From Scandinavium lactucae (lineage in GTDB: Bacteria; Pseudomonadota; Gammaproteobacteria; Enterobacterales; Enterobacteriaceae): a stretch of DNA of 64,000 nucleotides. The stretch spans positions 558,001 to 622,000 of the forward strand of contig NZ_JAWXRD010000040.1 in assembly GCF_033843265.1 (NCBI RefSeq). The letters run 5' to 3'. This document shows positions 8,406 to 18,138 of this stretch, in pieces (the stretch's first letter is position 1; each line of letters starts with the position of its first letter). Under the pieces are notes generated by a model. That model did not search any database and was not told the DNA's origin. It worked only from the letters and a program-made list of their open reading frames with translations. Both the position numbers and the translations under genes were made by a program.

Positions 8406-10331
8406 TTATGACGCTTCGGTTTTCTTTTTCCGCGCCTTGCTGAAGGTTTTCTTCTTCTGTTGTTCGCCACCCGGTGCGACCAGCCCCCGGAACTGCTTCA
8501 CCGGGGTGCTTCGCGCCTGCTGAATGAGATCGAACAGCGTGCCAACCAGCGGCTGCATGAAGTCCTGATAGCGGCACTGCTTCTCGCTGATTTGGGTTAG
8601 CACTGACTCCCAGTGCGCGGTCATATCCGGTCGCCCGGCCATTTCCGGCAGGGAGTGGATCAGCGCCCGTCCCGCTTCGGACGAGTGAATATAGCGCCCT
8701 TTCTTGGTCAGGAACCCGCGCTTGAACAGCAGTTCGATAATCCCCGCGCGCGTGGCTTCGGTGCCTAACCCATCCGTCGCACGGAGGATTTTCTTCAGAT
8801 CTTTGTCCTGCACGAAACGCGCGATACCGGTCATCGCCGACAGCAGCGTGGCATCGGTGAAATGTCGCGGCGGCTGGGTTTGGCGTTCAACCACTTCGCC
8901 TTTTTCGCACAGCAGTTGATCCTCTTTCGCCACCACCGGCAGCGGCGTGCCGTCGTTCTCTTCGTCGCGCTCTTTGTTGCCCAGCAGCGTACGCCAGCCC
9001 GCTTCCGCGAGGAACCGCGCTTTGGCAACGAACTTGCCGTTGGCAATATCCAAGTCAATCTGACACTTGCGGAACACCGCATCCGGGCAGAACTGCATCA
9101 GATATTGACGGGCAACCAGCTCGTACACCTTGGCTTCATTGTCGGTCATGTTGACCGAGGAACTGCGCGCGGTCGGGATGATGGCGTGGTGCGCATCGAC
9201 CTTTTTATCATCCCAGCAGCGGTTACGAATGTCCGGGTCAACCACCGGCTGCGGCAGCAGGCCAGAGGCATGAACGCTAATCGCATTCAGCACCGCATGA
9301 CGACCAGCAAAATGCTCTTCTGGTAGATAGCGGCTATCGGAACGCGGATAGGTAATCAGCTTGTGGGTTTCGTACAGCTTCTGGCAGATATCGAGCACGT
9401 TCTGCGCGCTAAACCCGAAGCGTTTGGCGGCCTCAATCTGCAATGCGGATAGCGAAAACGGCAGCGGAGCCGGTTCGGAATCCCGTTTATCGTTATAGGC
9501 CGTGACCACCGCCGGTTGTCCGGCAATCCGCGCCACGACGTGATCGGCCAGCGGCCTGTGCAACAACCGCCCTTCTTCGTCCTGATAAGGTTCGCAGGCC
9601 TCGCTCGGCTGCCAGGTCGCGGTAAAACGTTCATCCGCAGGGGTGACGATATGCGCCTTCACATCGAAGAAATCTTTGGCGACAAAGTTTTCAATTTCTT
9701 CATCACGACGCACCACCAGCCCAAGCACCGGGGTTTGCACCCGGCCAACGGAGAGCACGCCCTGATAGCCCGCGTTTCGCCCCAGTAAGGTGTAGGCGCG
9801 GGTCATGTTGATGCCGTACAGCCAGTCGGCACGGGCACGGGCCAACGCCGATACGCACAGCGGGATAAACTCATTGTTAGAGCGCAGGCGAGAAATCGCC
9901 CGCTCGACCGCCGACGGATTCAGATCGTTAATCAGACAGCGCTGAACCTCCCGGCGTTTTTCCGCGGGCATGTCGAGGTAATCCAGCACCTCATCCACCA
10001 ACAGTTGGCCTTCCCTGTCCGGGTCACCGGCGTGGATCACTTCGGTGGCCTCTTTCAACAGGCGCTTGATCGCGTTTAACTGTTTGGTCACCGAGGGTCG
10101 CGGTTGCAGCTTCCATTTTTCTGGCACAATCGGCAGATCCATCAGGTTCCAGCGCGCATAGCGGCTGTCGTAGACATCCGGCTGCGCCTGTTCCAGTAAG
10201 TGGCCGATACACCAGGTCACCACCTGACCGTTACCACATTCAATGTAGCCATCGCCGCGACGGTGCGGCTTGGGCAGCACATCGGCGATGGCACGGGCCA
10301 GGCTCGGTTTTTCCGCGATAAACAAGCGCAT
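8406..10331 (-). CDS. topB: TopB, DNA topoisomerase III
   Basis: The product has 641 residues (E. coli 653). It is a type IA topoisomerase that decatenates single-stranded or gapped DNA and resolves replication and recombination intermediates. The Toprim domain is at the N-terminus (MRLFIAEKPSLARAI, with HAGDPDREGQL near 100). The active tyrosine is in LITYPRSDSRYLP near 328. The C-terminal tail is basic (KKKTFSKARKKK). I chose the ATG at 10331 by family alignment, not the upstream in-frame ATG at 10349. It lies 4 bases after selD and is probably co-transcribed with it. Confidence 0.96.
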   Translation of the reverse strand: MRLFIAEKPSLARAIADVLPKPHRRGDGYIECGNGQVVTWCIGHLLEQAQPDVYDSRYARWNLMDLPIVPEKWKLQPRPSVTKQLNAIKRLLKEATEVIHAGDPDREGQLLVDEVLDYLDMPAEKRREVQRCLINDLNPSAVERAISRLRSNNEFIPLCVSALARARADWLYGINMTRAYTLLGRNAGYQGVLSVGRVQTPVLGLVVRRDEEIENFVAKDFFDVKAHIVTPADERFTATWQPSEACEPYQDEEGRLLHRPLADHVVARIAGQPAVVTAYNDKRDSEPAPLPFSLSALQIEAAKRFGFSAQNVLDICQKLYETHKLITYPRSDSRYLPEEHFAGRHAVLNAISVHASGLLPQPVVDPDIRNRCWDDKKVDAHHAIIPTARSSSVNMTDNEAKVYELVARQYLMQFCPDAVFRKCQIDLDIANGKFVAKARFLAEAGWRTLLGNKERDEENDGTPLPVVAKEDQLLCEKGEVVERQTQPPRHFTDATLLSAMTGIARFVQDKDLKKILRATDGLGTEATRAGIIELLFKRGFLTKKGRYIHSSEAGRALIHSLPEMAGRPDMTAHWESVLTQISEKQCRYQDFMQPLVGTLFDLIQQARSTPVKQFRGLVAPGGEQQKKKTFSKARKKKTEAS

Positions 10332-10335
10332 GCGG

Positions 10336-11379
10336 TTAGCGAATCTCAATCATCGGACGCCCGCCCCGGGCGGTAACCAGTTCACCAATCGCCGTCAGGG
10401 TGATGCCATACTCCGCCGCCGTGGCTTTGGTTTCGTTTTCCGCTTCCGGTAACACCGCCAGCAGCAGACCGCCAGAGGTTTGCGGGTCGCACAGCAGGTT
10501 GCGCCACGCTTCCGGCATGTCACCCATCAGATGACCATAGCTGGCAAAGTTACGGCTCGTACCGCCCGGCACCGCGCCCTGAGCAATGTACTCTTCCACG
10601 CCCGGCAGTTTTGGCACGTCGGCAAACCGGATTTGCGCCTGCACGCCCGCGCCCTGGCACATTTCGCTCAGATGCCCGAGCAGGCCAAAACCGGTCACGT
10701 CGGTCATGGCTTTGATGCCGTCGATATTGGCAAACGCCGCGCCCGCGATATTCATCTGACACATCACTTCCGTCGCCAGCCCCTGATGTTCTGGCTTCAG
10801 CAGCGATTTTTTCTCCGCGGTGGTCAGTACGCCAATGCCCAGCGGCTTGGTGAGATACAGCTTGCAGCCCGCCTGGGCGGTGCTGTTTTTCTTTACGCGC
10901 TCGGTCGGCACTACGCCGGTGACCGCCAGGCCAAAGATCGGTTCCGGGGCATCAATTGAATGCCCGCCCGCCAGCGCAATACCCGCCTGTTGGCAGGCAA
11001 ACCGCCCGCCCTCAATCACTTCCCGGGCAATTTCCGGTGCGAGGGTGTTGATCGGCCAGCCGAGAATAGCGATCGCCATGATCGGCTTCCCGCCCATCGC
11101 GAAGATGTCGCTGATGGCGTTGGTCGCCGCGATGCGCCCGAAATCAAACGGGTTATCAACGATCGGCATGAAGAAATCGGTGGTGCTGATGACCGACGTG
11201 CCGTTACCCAAATCGTATACGGCCGCATCATCGCGGGTTTCGTTGCCGACAAGCAGGTTCGGGTCGACAAACTTCGCCTGCTCGCTGTGGAGAATGGTCT
11301 CCAGCACTTTGGGGGAAATTTTACAACCGCAACCGGCTCCGTGGCTGTATTGCGTCAAACGAATGGCTTGCTCGCTCAT
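10336..11379 (-). CDS. selD: SelD, selenide water dikinase (selenophosphate synthase)
   Basis: The product has 347 residues, equal to the E. coli enzyme. It uses ATP to turn selenide into selenophosphate, the donor for tRNA-Sec and selenouridine. The catalytic cysteine is Cys17 in HGAGCGCK, with Lys20 after it; the metal-binding aspartates are in DDAAVY and TTDFFMP. It is the cysteine type, not selenocysteine. I chose the second ATG, which places the cysteine at the conserved position. topB follows immediately. Confidence 0.96.
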   Translation of the reverse strand: MSEQAIRLTQYSHGAGCGCKISPKVLETILHSEQAKFVDPNLLVGNETRDDAAVYDLGNGTSVISTTDFFMPIVDNPFDFGRIAATNAISDIFAMGGKPIMAIAILGWPINTLAPEIAREVIEGGRFACQQAGIALAGGHSIDAPEPIFGLAVTGVVPTERVKKNSTAQAGCKLYLTKPLGIGVLTTAEKKSLLKPEHQGLATEVMCQMNIAGAAFANIDGIKAMTDVTGFGLLGHLSEMCQGAGVQAQIRFADVPKLPGVEEYIAQGAVPGGTSRNFASYGHLMGDMPEAWRNLLCDPQTSGGLLLAVLPEAENETKATAAEYGITLTAIGELVTARGGRPMIEIR

Positions 11380-11578
11380 GGACATCTCCTGTCATTGCAA
11401 TCCTGCTATGTTAGCGCCCAAACACGGTGCTGGTAAGTCAGACAGTCTGATTTCGCGCACTGTTGCTCACTATCCGCGCAATTACGGGGTTGGGCGTACA
11501 TCCGGCGTGAAATTTAATTCATTCACAAGATTTATGTATCTGCCGTTTTGCGAGCTAACGCAACTTTTTCAGCCTTGA

Positions 11579-11600
11579 TTTATGACAGAAATGTGACAGC
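11579..11600 (-). promoter_or_regulatory. PhoB-box-like direct repeat upstream of the acid phosphatase
   Basis: Read on the minus strand the site is CTGTCAC-ATTT-CTGTCAT-AAA, two 7-base CTGTCAY units 11 bases apart. This matches the two-repeat Pho box. It lies about 40 bases before the phosphatase ATG but points away from it. Phosphate control is therefore a suggestion only. Confidence 0.4.
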
Positions 11601-11637
11601 CAGACCTTTGGACGATTCACATAAAAAAGGAACCACA

Positions 11638-12384
11638 ATGAAAAAGAGTATTCTTGCGTTTTGCGTTGCCAGCCTGTTTTCCGTTAATGCCTTTGCGCTG
11701 GTACCTTCAGGGAATGATGCCACCACTAAACCTGACCTCTATTTCCTGAAAAATGCCCAGGCCATCGACAGCCTGGCTCTGTTGCCGCCTCCACCGGAAG
11801 TGGGCAGCATTGCCTTCCTGAACGATCAGGCGATGTATGAGCAGGGTCGTCTGTTGCGCAGCACCGAGCGCGGCAAGCAGGCGGCGGAAGATGCCAACCT
11901 GAGCAGCGGCGGCGTGGCGAACGCCTTCTCCGGCGCGTTTGGCTCGCCGATCACCGCCAAAGACAGCCCGGAACTGCACAAGCTGCTGACCAATATGATT
12001 GAGGATGCCGGAGACCTGGCGACCCGTTCGGCGAAGCAGAAATACATGCGCGTGCGTCCGTTCGCCTTCTATGGCGTGCCGACCTGTAATACCAAAGAGC
12101 AGGATGAACTGGCGAAAAACGGGTCTTATCCGTCGGGCCATACGTCTATCGGCTGGGCAACCGCGCTGGTGCTGGCGGAAGTGAACCCGGCGCGTCAGAA
12201 CGAGATCCTTAAACGCGGCTATGACCTGGGCCAAAGCCGGGTTATTTGTGGTTATCACTGGCAGAGCGATGTCGATGCGGCGCGTATTGTCGGCTCGGCG
12301 GTGGTCGCCACACTGCATACTAACCCGGCCTTCCAGCAGCAGTTGCAGAAAGCCAAAGACGAGTTTGCTAAAACGCAGAAGTAA
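11638..12384 (+). CDS. Class A non-specific acid phosphatase (PhoN/PhoC type), secreted
   Basis: The product has 248 residues with a signal peptide (MKKSILAFCVASLFSVNAFA). The mature protein holds the full bacterial class A phosphatase signature: K-x6-RP (KQKYMRVRP), PSGH near 167, and SR-x5-H-x3-D (SRVICGYHWQSD). These histidines form and break the phosphohistidine intermediate. It removes phosphate from organic phosphoesters in the periplasm. The ATG follows AAAAAGGAACC. E. coli K-12 lacks this gene here. A strong terminator follows. Confidence 0.93.
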   Translation: MKKSILAFCVASLFSVNAFALVPSGNDATTKPDLYFLKNAQAIDSLALLPPPPEVGSIAFLNDQAMYEQGRLLRSTERGKQAAEDANLSSGGVANAFSGAFGSPITAKDSPELHKLLTNMIEDAGDLATRSAKQKYMRVRPFAFYGVPTCNTKEQDELAKNGSYPSGHTSIGWATALVLAEVNPARQNEILKRGYDLGQSRVICGYHWQSDVDAARIVGSAVVATLHTNPAFQQQLQKAKDEFAKTQK

Positions 12385-12390
12385 AACAGA

Positions 12391-12415
12391 GACTGCCCGG
12401 CATGCCGGGCAGTTT
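12391..12415 (+). terminator. Intrinsic terminator after the acid phosphatase gene
   Basis: The stem is ACTGCCCGGC and GCCGGGCAGT with an AT loop, followed by a short TT. It lies 7 bases after the stop codon and also faces the end of convergent ydjA. Confidence 0.7.
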
Positions 12416-12423
12416 AGGATGAC

Positions 12424-12975
12424 TTAAAAACGCACCACGAAGGGCGTGGTATCCGGTACTGAGACCGTCGTCGAGGCTTTCAGCTGTGGCGTACCCAGAT
12501 AGAGGAAGCCGACGATCTTATCCTGTTCGCGGCACTGTAAGCCGTCGCGCACTACCGGGCTGTCGGTCAACGCCCCACTACGCCAGATGCCGTTAAAGCC
12601 CTGCGCCACCGCCGCCATCTGCATCGCCATCACCGCACAACCGGCGGACATTTCCTGCTCCCACACCGGCACCTTGTGCCCGGTCTCACATTTCGCCACC
12701 ACTGCGATAATCAGCGGTGCGCGGAATGGCGCATTACGCGCTTTATCAATCGCTTTTTCATCCTGCCCGGCAGCAATAGCCCCTTTTTCCAGCAGCAGGC
12801 TGAAACGGTCGCGCCCTTCGCCTTCAATCACAAAGAACTGCCACGGCTGTAGGGTGCCGTGATCGGGCGCACGCAGGCCCGCACGCAAAATATTTTCCAG
12901 CTGTTCGCCTTCCGGTGCCGGTTCGGCCAGACGGGAAGCGCTACGGCGATTAACGAGTAGTTCGAGTGCATCCAT
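12424..12975 (-). CDS. ydjA: YdjA, putative NAD(P)H nitroreductase
   Basis: The product has 183 residues, equal to E. coli YdjA, a compact FMN-dependent member of the nitroreductase family. The FMN-phosphate contacts are visible as NRRSASRLAEP near 9-19, and the family motif PDHGTLQPWQFF is near 43. It is a cytoplasmic homodimer; the natural substrate is not known. The start at 12975 was chosen over 12993 by family length. sppA runs divergently upstream. Confidence 0.93.
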   Translation of the reverse strand: MDALELLVNRRSASRLAEPAPEGEQLENILRAGLRAPDHGTLQPWQFFVIEGEGRDRFSLLLEKGAIAAGQDEKAIDKARNAPFRAPLIIAVVAKCETGHKVPVWEQEMSAGCAVMAMQMAAVAQGFNGIWRSGALTDSPVVRDGLQCREQDKIVGFLYLGTPQLKASTTVSVPDTTPFVVRF

Positions 12976-13138
12976 TGAGAGATCTCCTGACATAGGGTTT
13001 TCATAAAATTAACATGAGAGCAGATTTTGTTACAGCGGCGGAGGCGATTCCTGCTGACAACCGGCGACGGTGTCTTTAGGATAGCCACACGTCGCGCCTT
13101 TGCGGGCGGACCTCTATTCATTCAGGCAGGGAGAAAAC

Positions 13139-14992
13139 ATGCGAACCCTTTGGCGATTCATTGCCGGATTCTTTAAATGGACGTGGCGCTTACTGAACTT
13201 CATCCGTGAGCTGGTGTTGAACGTGTTCTTTATTCTGTTGGTGCTGGTGTGCGTGGGCATCTGGATGCAGCTGAGTAGCAGCAGCACGGAAAGCTCGGGC
13301 CGCGGCGCATTGCTGATGGACCTGACCGGGGTGGTGGTTGATAAGCCCTCGACCAGCAGTAAAGTGGGTGCCATTGGCCGCCAACTGTTAGGCGCAAGCT
13401 CTGACCGTTTGCAGGAAAACTCGCTGTTCGATGTGGTGCAAACCCTTCGCCAGGCGAAAGACGACCGGAATATCACCGGGATCGTTCTTGATTTGAAAAA
13501 CTTTGCCGGGGCGGATCAACCGTCGATGCAGTACATCGGGAAAGCGCTGCGCGAATTCCGCGACAGCGGCAAGCCGGTTTACGCCATTGGCGACGGTTAC
13601 ACCCAGGGTCAGTACTATCTGGCCAGCTTCGCCAACAAGATTTACCTCTCGCCGCAGGGCGAAGTGGATCTGCATGGCTTTGCCACCAACGGACTGTACT
13701 ACAAATCCCTGCTCGATAAGCTGAAAGTGACGACCCACGTGTTCCGCGTCGGCACCTATAAGTCTGCTGTGGAACCGTTCATCCGGGACGATATGTCTCC
13801 TGCCGCACGTGAAGCGGACAGCCGCTGGATTGGCGAACTGTGGCAGAACTATCTGAACACCGTGGCTGCCAACCGCCAGACAACCCCGGAACAGATTTTC
13901 CCGGGTGCGCAAGGAGTGCTCGACGGTTTGCGTAAAGTCGATGGCGATACTGCGAAGTATGCCCTGGATAACAAACTGGTCGACGTGCTGGCCTCCAGCA
14001 CCGAAATTGAAAAAGTACTGACCAAGCAGTTTGGCTGGAGCAAAGCGGATAACGATTATCGTGCCGTGAGCTACTACGACTACTCACTGAAAACGCCTTC
14101 TGATAAAGGGGCCAGCGTGGCGGTTATCTTCGCCGACGGGGCAATCATTGATGGGCCGGAAACGCCGGGCAACGTCGGCGGCGACACCACCGCGTCACAG
14201 ATCCGCGATGCGCGTCTTGATCCGAAAGTGAAAGCTATCGTGCTGCGCGTCAACAGTCCGGGCGGCAGCGTCAGCGCCTCTGAGGTGATCCGCTCTGAAC
14301 TGGCGGCGGCGCGTGCGGCCGGGAAACCGGTAGTGGTGTCGATGGGCGGCATGGCGGCCTCCGGCGGGTACTGGATTTCCACCCCGGCGGATTACATCGT
14401 GGCGAACGCCAGCACCCTCACCGGCTCGATTGGCATCTTTGGGGTTATCAATACCGTGCAGGACAGCCTGGGCTCTATCGGGGTGCATACCGATGGCGTC
14501 GCGACCTCTCCGCTGGCAGATATTTCGATGACCAAAGCCCTGCCGCAGGAAGTCAAGGAGATGATGCAACTGAGCATTGAGAACGGCTATAAGCGCTTTA
14601 TCACCCTGGTGGCGCAGTCACGTCACAGCACGCCGGAACAGGTAGATAAAATTGCTCAGGGCCACGTGTGGACCGGTCAGGACGCGAAAGCCAACGGCCT
14701 GGTCGATAGCCTCGGTGATTTTGATGATGCCGTCGCCAAAGCCGCCGAACTGGCGAAGCTCAAGCAGTGGCACATCGATTATTACCAGGAAGAGCCGACG
14801 CTGTTCAACTCGGTGGTCGACAGCCTGACCGGTTCGGTTCGGGCTGCGCTGCCGGAAGCGTTGCAGGCCTATCTGCCTGCCCCGCTGGTTACCGCGGCAA
14901 CAGCGGTGAAAGCCGAAGGCGATAAGCTCGCGGCCTTCAATGACCCGCAGAACCGTTATGCGTTCTGCCTGACCTGCGCTAACATACGCTAA
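13139..14992 (+). CDS. sppA: SppA, protease IV (signal peptide peptidase)
   Basis: The product has 617 residues (E. coli 618). It is an inner-membrane serine protease with one N-terminal helix (near 24-45) and two S49 domains facing the periplasm. The catalytic pair is visible as a lysine in FRVGTYKSAVEPF near 209 and a serine in GGMAASGGYWIS near 409. It degrades signal peptides cut off during secretion. The ATG follows a GGGAGAAAAC site. A strong terminator follows. Confidence 0.96.
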   Translation: MRTLWRFIAGFFKWTWRLLNFIRELVLNVFFILLVLVCVGIWMQLSSSSTESSGRGALLMDLTGVVVDKPSTSSKVGAIGRQLLGASSDRLQENSLFDVVQTLRQAKDDRNITGIVLDLKNFAGADQPSMQYIGKALREFRDSGKPVYAIGDGYTQGQYYLASFANKIYLSPQGEVDLHGFATNGLYYKSLLDKLKVTTHVFRVGTYKSAVEPFIRDDMSPAAREADSRWIGELWQNYLNTVAANRQTTPEQIFPGAQGVLDGLRKVDGDTAKYALDNKLVDVLASSTEIEKVLTKQFGWSKADNDYRAVSYYDYSLKTPSDKGASVAVIFADGAIIDGPETPGNVGGDTTASQIRDARLDPKVKAIVLRVNSPGGSVSASEVIRSELAAARAAGKPVVVSMGGMAASGGYWISTPADYIVANASTLTGSIGIFGVINTVQDSLGSIGVHTDGVATSPLADISMTKALPQEVKEMMQLSIENGYKRFITLVAQSRHSTPEQVDKIAQGHVWTGQDAKANGLVDSLGDFDDAVAKAAELAKLKQWHIDYYQEEPTLFNSVVDSLTGSVRAALPEALQAYLPAPLVTAATAVKAEGDKLAAFNDPQNRYAFCLTCANIR

Positions 14993-14997
14993 TACAC

Positions 14998-15024
14998 ATC
15001 CCCTCCACTGGAGGGGATTTTTTC
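14998..15024 (+). terminator. Intrinsic terminator after sppA
   Basis: A 9-base perfect stem, ATCCCCTCC and GGAGGGGAT with a 3-base loop, is followed by TTTTT. It begins 5 bases after the sppA stop and ends about 20 bases before the ansA start. Confidence 0.9.
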
Positions 15025-15045
15025 ATTCTGAATCCGTTACTTATC

Positions 15046-16062
15046 ATGCAAAAGAAATCAATCTACGTCGCCTACACCGGCGGGACCATTGGGATGCAGC
15101 GCTCTGAACAGGGTTACATTCCGGTGTCCGGCCATCTGCAACGCCAGCTGGCGCTGATGCCTGAATTCCATCGCCCGGAAATGCCGGATTTCACCATCCA
15201 CGAATATGCCCCACTGATGGATTCTTCTGATATGACGCCGGAAGACTGGCAGCATATCGCCGAAGATATCCAGGCACATTATGATGAGTATGACGGCTTC
15301 GTTATCCTGCACGGCACGGATACCATGGCGTTCACCGCCTCAGCACTGTCTTTCATGCTGGAAAATCTCGGCAAACCGGTCATTGTGACAGGGTCACAAA
15401 TCCCGCTGGCGGAGTTACGTTCCGACGGACAAATCAATCTGCTGAATTCGTTGTACGTGGCGGCAAACTACCCGATTAACGAAGTAACGCTGTTCTTCAA
15501 CAATCGCCTGTATCGCGGGAATCGCACCACTAAAGCCCATGCCGACGGTTTTGACGCCTTCGCCTCGCCGAACCTGCAACCCCTGCTGGAAGCCGGGATC
15601 CACATTCGTCGGCTAGGTACGCCCCCTGCGCCGCACGGCATGGGCGAGCTTATCGTCCACCGCATTACCCCGCAGCCAATTGGGGTGGTCACCATTTACC
15701 CTGGCATTTCTGCCGATGTGGTGCGTAACTTCTTACGCCAGCCAGTCAAAGCGCTGATCCTGCGCTCTTACGGCGTGGGTAACGCCCCGCAAAACGGTGA
15801 TTTCCTCAAGGAACTGGCAGAAGCCAGCCACCGCGGCATCGTGGTGGTCAACCTGACGCAGTGCATGTCCGGCAAAGTGAATATGGGCGGCTATGCCACT
15901 GGTAACGCCCTCGCCCATGCAGGCGTGGTGAGCGGGTTTGATATGACCGTGGAAGCGACGCTGACCAAGCTACACTATCTGTTAACGCAGGGTCTGGATG
16001 TCGATGCGGTGCGCACCGCGATGCAGCAGAACCTGCGTGGTGAACTGACGCCTGACGAGTAA
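15046..16062 (+). CDS. ansA: AnsA, cytoplasmic L-asparaginase I
   Basis: The product has 338 residues, equal to E. coli AnsA. It hydrolyses asparagine to aspartate and ammonia in the cytoplasm. The first active-site threonine is in YTGGTIGM near 12-16 and the second in LHGTDTMAF near 89-93. There is no signal peptide, which distinguishes it from AnsB. pncA follows after 9 bases, so the two hydrolases form an operon, as in E. coli. Confidence 0.96.
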   Translation: MQKKSIYVAYTGGTIGMQRSEQGYIPVSGHLQRQLALMPEFHRPEMPDFTIHEYAPLMDSSDMTPEDWQHIAEDIQAHYDEYDGFVILHGTDTMAFTASALSFMLENLGKPVIVTGSQIPLAELRSDGQINLLNSLYVAANYPINEVTLFFNNRLYRGNRTTKAHADGFDAFASPNLQPLLEAGIHIRRLGTPPAPHGMGELIVHRITPQPIGVVTIYPGISADVVRNFLRQPVKALILRSYGVGNAPQNGDFLKELAEASHRGIVVVNLTQCMSGKVNMGGYATGNALAHAGVVSGFDMTVEATLTKLHYLLTQGLDVDAVRTAMQQNLRGELTPDE

Positions 16063-16071
16063 GGAACCATC

Positions 16072-16713
16072 ATGAACCGACGCGCGTTGTTACTGGTCGA
16101 TTTGCAGAACGATTTTTGTGCCGGGGGTGCCCTGGCGGTGCCGGAAGGCGACAGCACGGTGGATGTGGCAAATGCGATGATCCACTGGTGTCTGGTACGC
16201 GGGGACGCGATTGTGGCCAGCCAGGACTGGCATCCGGCCAATCACGGCAGCTTTGCCAGCCAGCATGACCTTGAGCCGTATACGCAAGGTACGCTCGATG
16301 GCCTGCCGCAGACCTTTTGGCCCGATCACTGCGTGCAGAATAGCGAAGGGGCTGCGCTGCACCCGATGCTGAACACGCAGTTTATCGACGTGGTGTTTCC
16401 GAAAGGGGAAGCCGTCAACATCGACAGCTACAGCGCCTTTTTCGATAACGGGCATCGGCAGAAAACCGGACTCGACGCGTGGCTGAAAGGTGAGAAGGTC
16501 ACCGAGCTTATCGTGCTCGGGTTAGCCACCGATTACTGCGTGAAGTTTACGGTGCTCGATGCGTTAGCGCTGGGTTACGAAGTGAACGTGATTACCGACG
16601 GCTGTCGTGGGGTCAATCTCACGCCACAGGACAGCGTTCAGGCGTTTATGGAAATGGCCGCCGAAGGCGCGACGCTCTACACCTTCGCAGACTGGCAAGA
16701 AACCCAGGCCTGA
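16072..16713 (+). CDS. pncA: PncA, nicotinamidase/pyrazinamidase
   Basis: The product has 213 residues. It converts nicotinamide to nicotinate for NAD salvage. The catalytic triad is visible: Asp in VDLQNDF near 10, Lys near 113 and the nucleophile Cys in ATDYCVKFT near 158. The metal site DWHPANHGSF is near 52-61. The ATG follows AAGGAACCATC. A GC-rich stem-loop follows the gene. Confidence 0.95.
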   Translation: MNRRALLLVDLQNDFCAGGALAVPEGDSTVDVANAMIHWCLVRGDAIVASQDWHPANHGSFASQHDLEPYTQGTLDGLPQTFWPDHCVQNSEGAALHPMLNTQFIDVVFPKGEAVNIDSYSAFFDNGHRQKTGLDAWLKGEKVTELIVLGLATDYCVKFTVLDALALGYEVNVITDGCRGVNLTPQDSVQAFMEMAAEGATLYTFADWQETQA

Positions 16714-16718
16714 CGCCC

Positions 16719-16739
16719 TGCCCGGCATCCCGCCGGGCA
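16719..16739 (+). terminator. Stem-loop after pncA (terminator-like, no T-run)
   Basis: TGCCCGGC and GCCGGGCA form an 8-base stem 6 bases after the pncA stop. The following bases (ATTCCTC) are not a clear T-run, so it may only stabilise the mRNA end or be a short REP relative. Confidence 0.5.
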
Positions 16740-16873
16740 ATTCCTCTCAAATACAATAATTTGAAGCTTTCTCGCAGTTTTAGCGAAGCGGCAATGCTAC
16801 TCTTTTCTGGCTGTTTTTTCGCCACGCCGTTGTGTGGCGTGCGTACTTTTTTATCAGTCAAAGAGGAAACTGT

Positions 16874-18127
16874 ATGAAACTTATGCCTGTTCTGGCAGCC
16901 TTACCCCTGCTCTGCGCCCCCTACGTTTTTGCTGCGGATATGATGTCCGTCGGCTATTTCAACGGTGGTGGCGATGTGACCGCGGGCCCTGGCGGGGATA
17001 TCGACACGCTGGATGTGCGCCAGATTACCCACCTGAACTACTCGTTCGGCCTGATTTACAACGATGAAGCAGGTGAAACCAACGAGGCGTTAAAAGATGC
17101 CACTAAACTGCATCAGATTTGGCTCTCGCCGAAGGTGATTGCCGACCTGCAAAAAATCCCTGAACTGCGTAAACAAAACCCACAGCTGAAAGTGCTGCTG
17201 TCGGTCGGTGGTTGGGGAGCACGAGGATTCTCCGGGGCAGCTGACAGCCGGGAGAGCCGCGCGGTATTTATCCACTCCGTGAATGACATCGTCAATACCT
17301 ACGCTCTGGATGGCATCGACCTCGACTGGGAATATCCGGTCAACGGTGCCTGGGGGCTGGTCGATAAGCAGCCGCAGGATAAAGACAACTTCACCGCGTT
17401 GCTGAAAGAGCTGCGGGAAGCCCTGCCGAAAGAGAAATTAGTTACCGTCGCGCTGGGCGCGAATGCGGAAAGTCCGAAAAGCTGGGTCGACGTGAAGGCC
17501 ATCGCGCCGTATCTGAACTACATCAACCTGATGACCTACGATATGGCCTACGGCACGCAGTACTTCAACTCCAACCTGTATGACTCCCGCCACTGGCCGA
17601 CGGTAGCTGCCGCTGACAAATACAGCGTGGATTTTGTGGTCAACAACTATCTCGCTGCAGGACTGAAACCTGAGCAGATGAATCTGGGGATTGGCTTCTA
17701 CGGCCGCGTGCCAAAACGCAGCGTTGAGCCGGGTATCGACTGGGCGAAACCCGATGCGGCGAAAAATCCGGTGACGCAACCCTACTTTGGCGCGCCGGAA
17801 GTCGAGTTGTTCAAATCGCTGGGCTACGACCTGACCAAAGATACTTATGTGAAGTACAACGACATCGTCGCCAGACTGATTAACGATCCGCAGAAACGCT
17901 TTACCGAGCACTGGGACGACGAGGCGAAGGTGCCGTGGCTGTCGGTGAAATCAGCGAAAGGCAAACCGCTGTTTGCGCTGTCGTATGAAAATCCACGGTC
18001 GGTTGACCTGAAGGCGCAGTACATCAAAGAGAAAGGTCTGGGCGGGGCGATGTTCTGGGAGTATGGCGCAGACTCGCATAACCAGCTGGCGAAGCAGCTC
18101 GCAACGTCGCTGGGGATCAAACACTAA
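16874..18127 (+). CDS. Secreted chitinase, glycoside hydrolase family 18
   Basis: The product has 417 residues with a signal peptide (MKLMPVLAALPLLCAPYVFAA). The GH18 barrel is clear: the SVGGWG strand near 108 and the DGIDLDWEYP motif near 145-154, whose glutamate is the acid catalyst. Later barrel motifs are LMTYDMAYG near 220 and the C-terminal MFWEYGAD. It cleaves beta-1,4-N-acetylglucosamine polymers outside the cytoplasm. No chitin-binding or fibronectin domain is present, so it is a single-domain enzyme. It lies between pncA and yeaC where E. coli has other genes, so it is an accessory gain or a loss in E. coli. Confidence 0.92.
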   Translation: MKLMPVLAALPLLCAPYVFAADMMSVGYFNGGGDVTAGPGGDIDTLDVRQITHLNYSFGLIYNDEAGETNEALKDATKLHQIWLSPKVIADLQKIPELRKQNPQLKVLLSVGGWGARGFSGAADSRESRAVFIHSVNDIVNTYALDGIDLDWEYPVNGAWGLVDKQPQDKDNFTALLKELREALPKEKLVTVALGANAESPKSWVDVKAIAPYLNYINLMTYDMAYGTQYFNSNLYDSRHWPTVAAADKYSVDFVVNNYLAAGLKPEQMNLGIGFYGRVPKRSVEPGIDWAKPDAAKNPVTQPYFGAPEVELFKSLGYDLTKDTYVKYNDIVARLINDPQKRFTEHWDDEAKVPWLSVKSAKGKPLFALSYENPRSVDLKAQYIKEKGLGGAMFWEYGADSHNQLAKQLATSLGIKH

Positions 18128-18138
18128 CGAGATACCCA

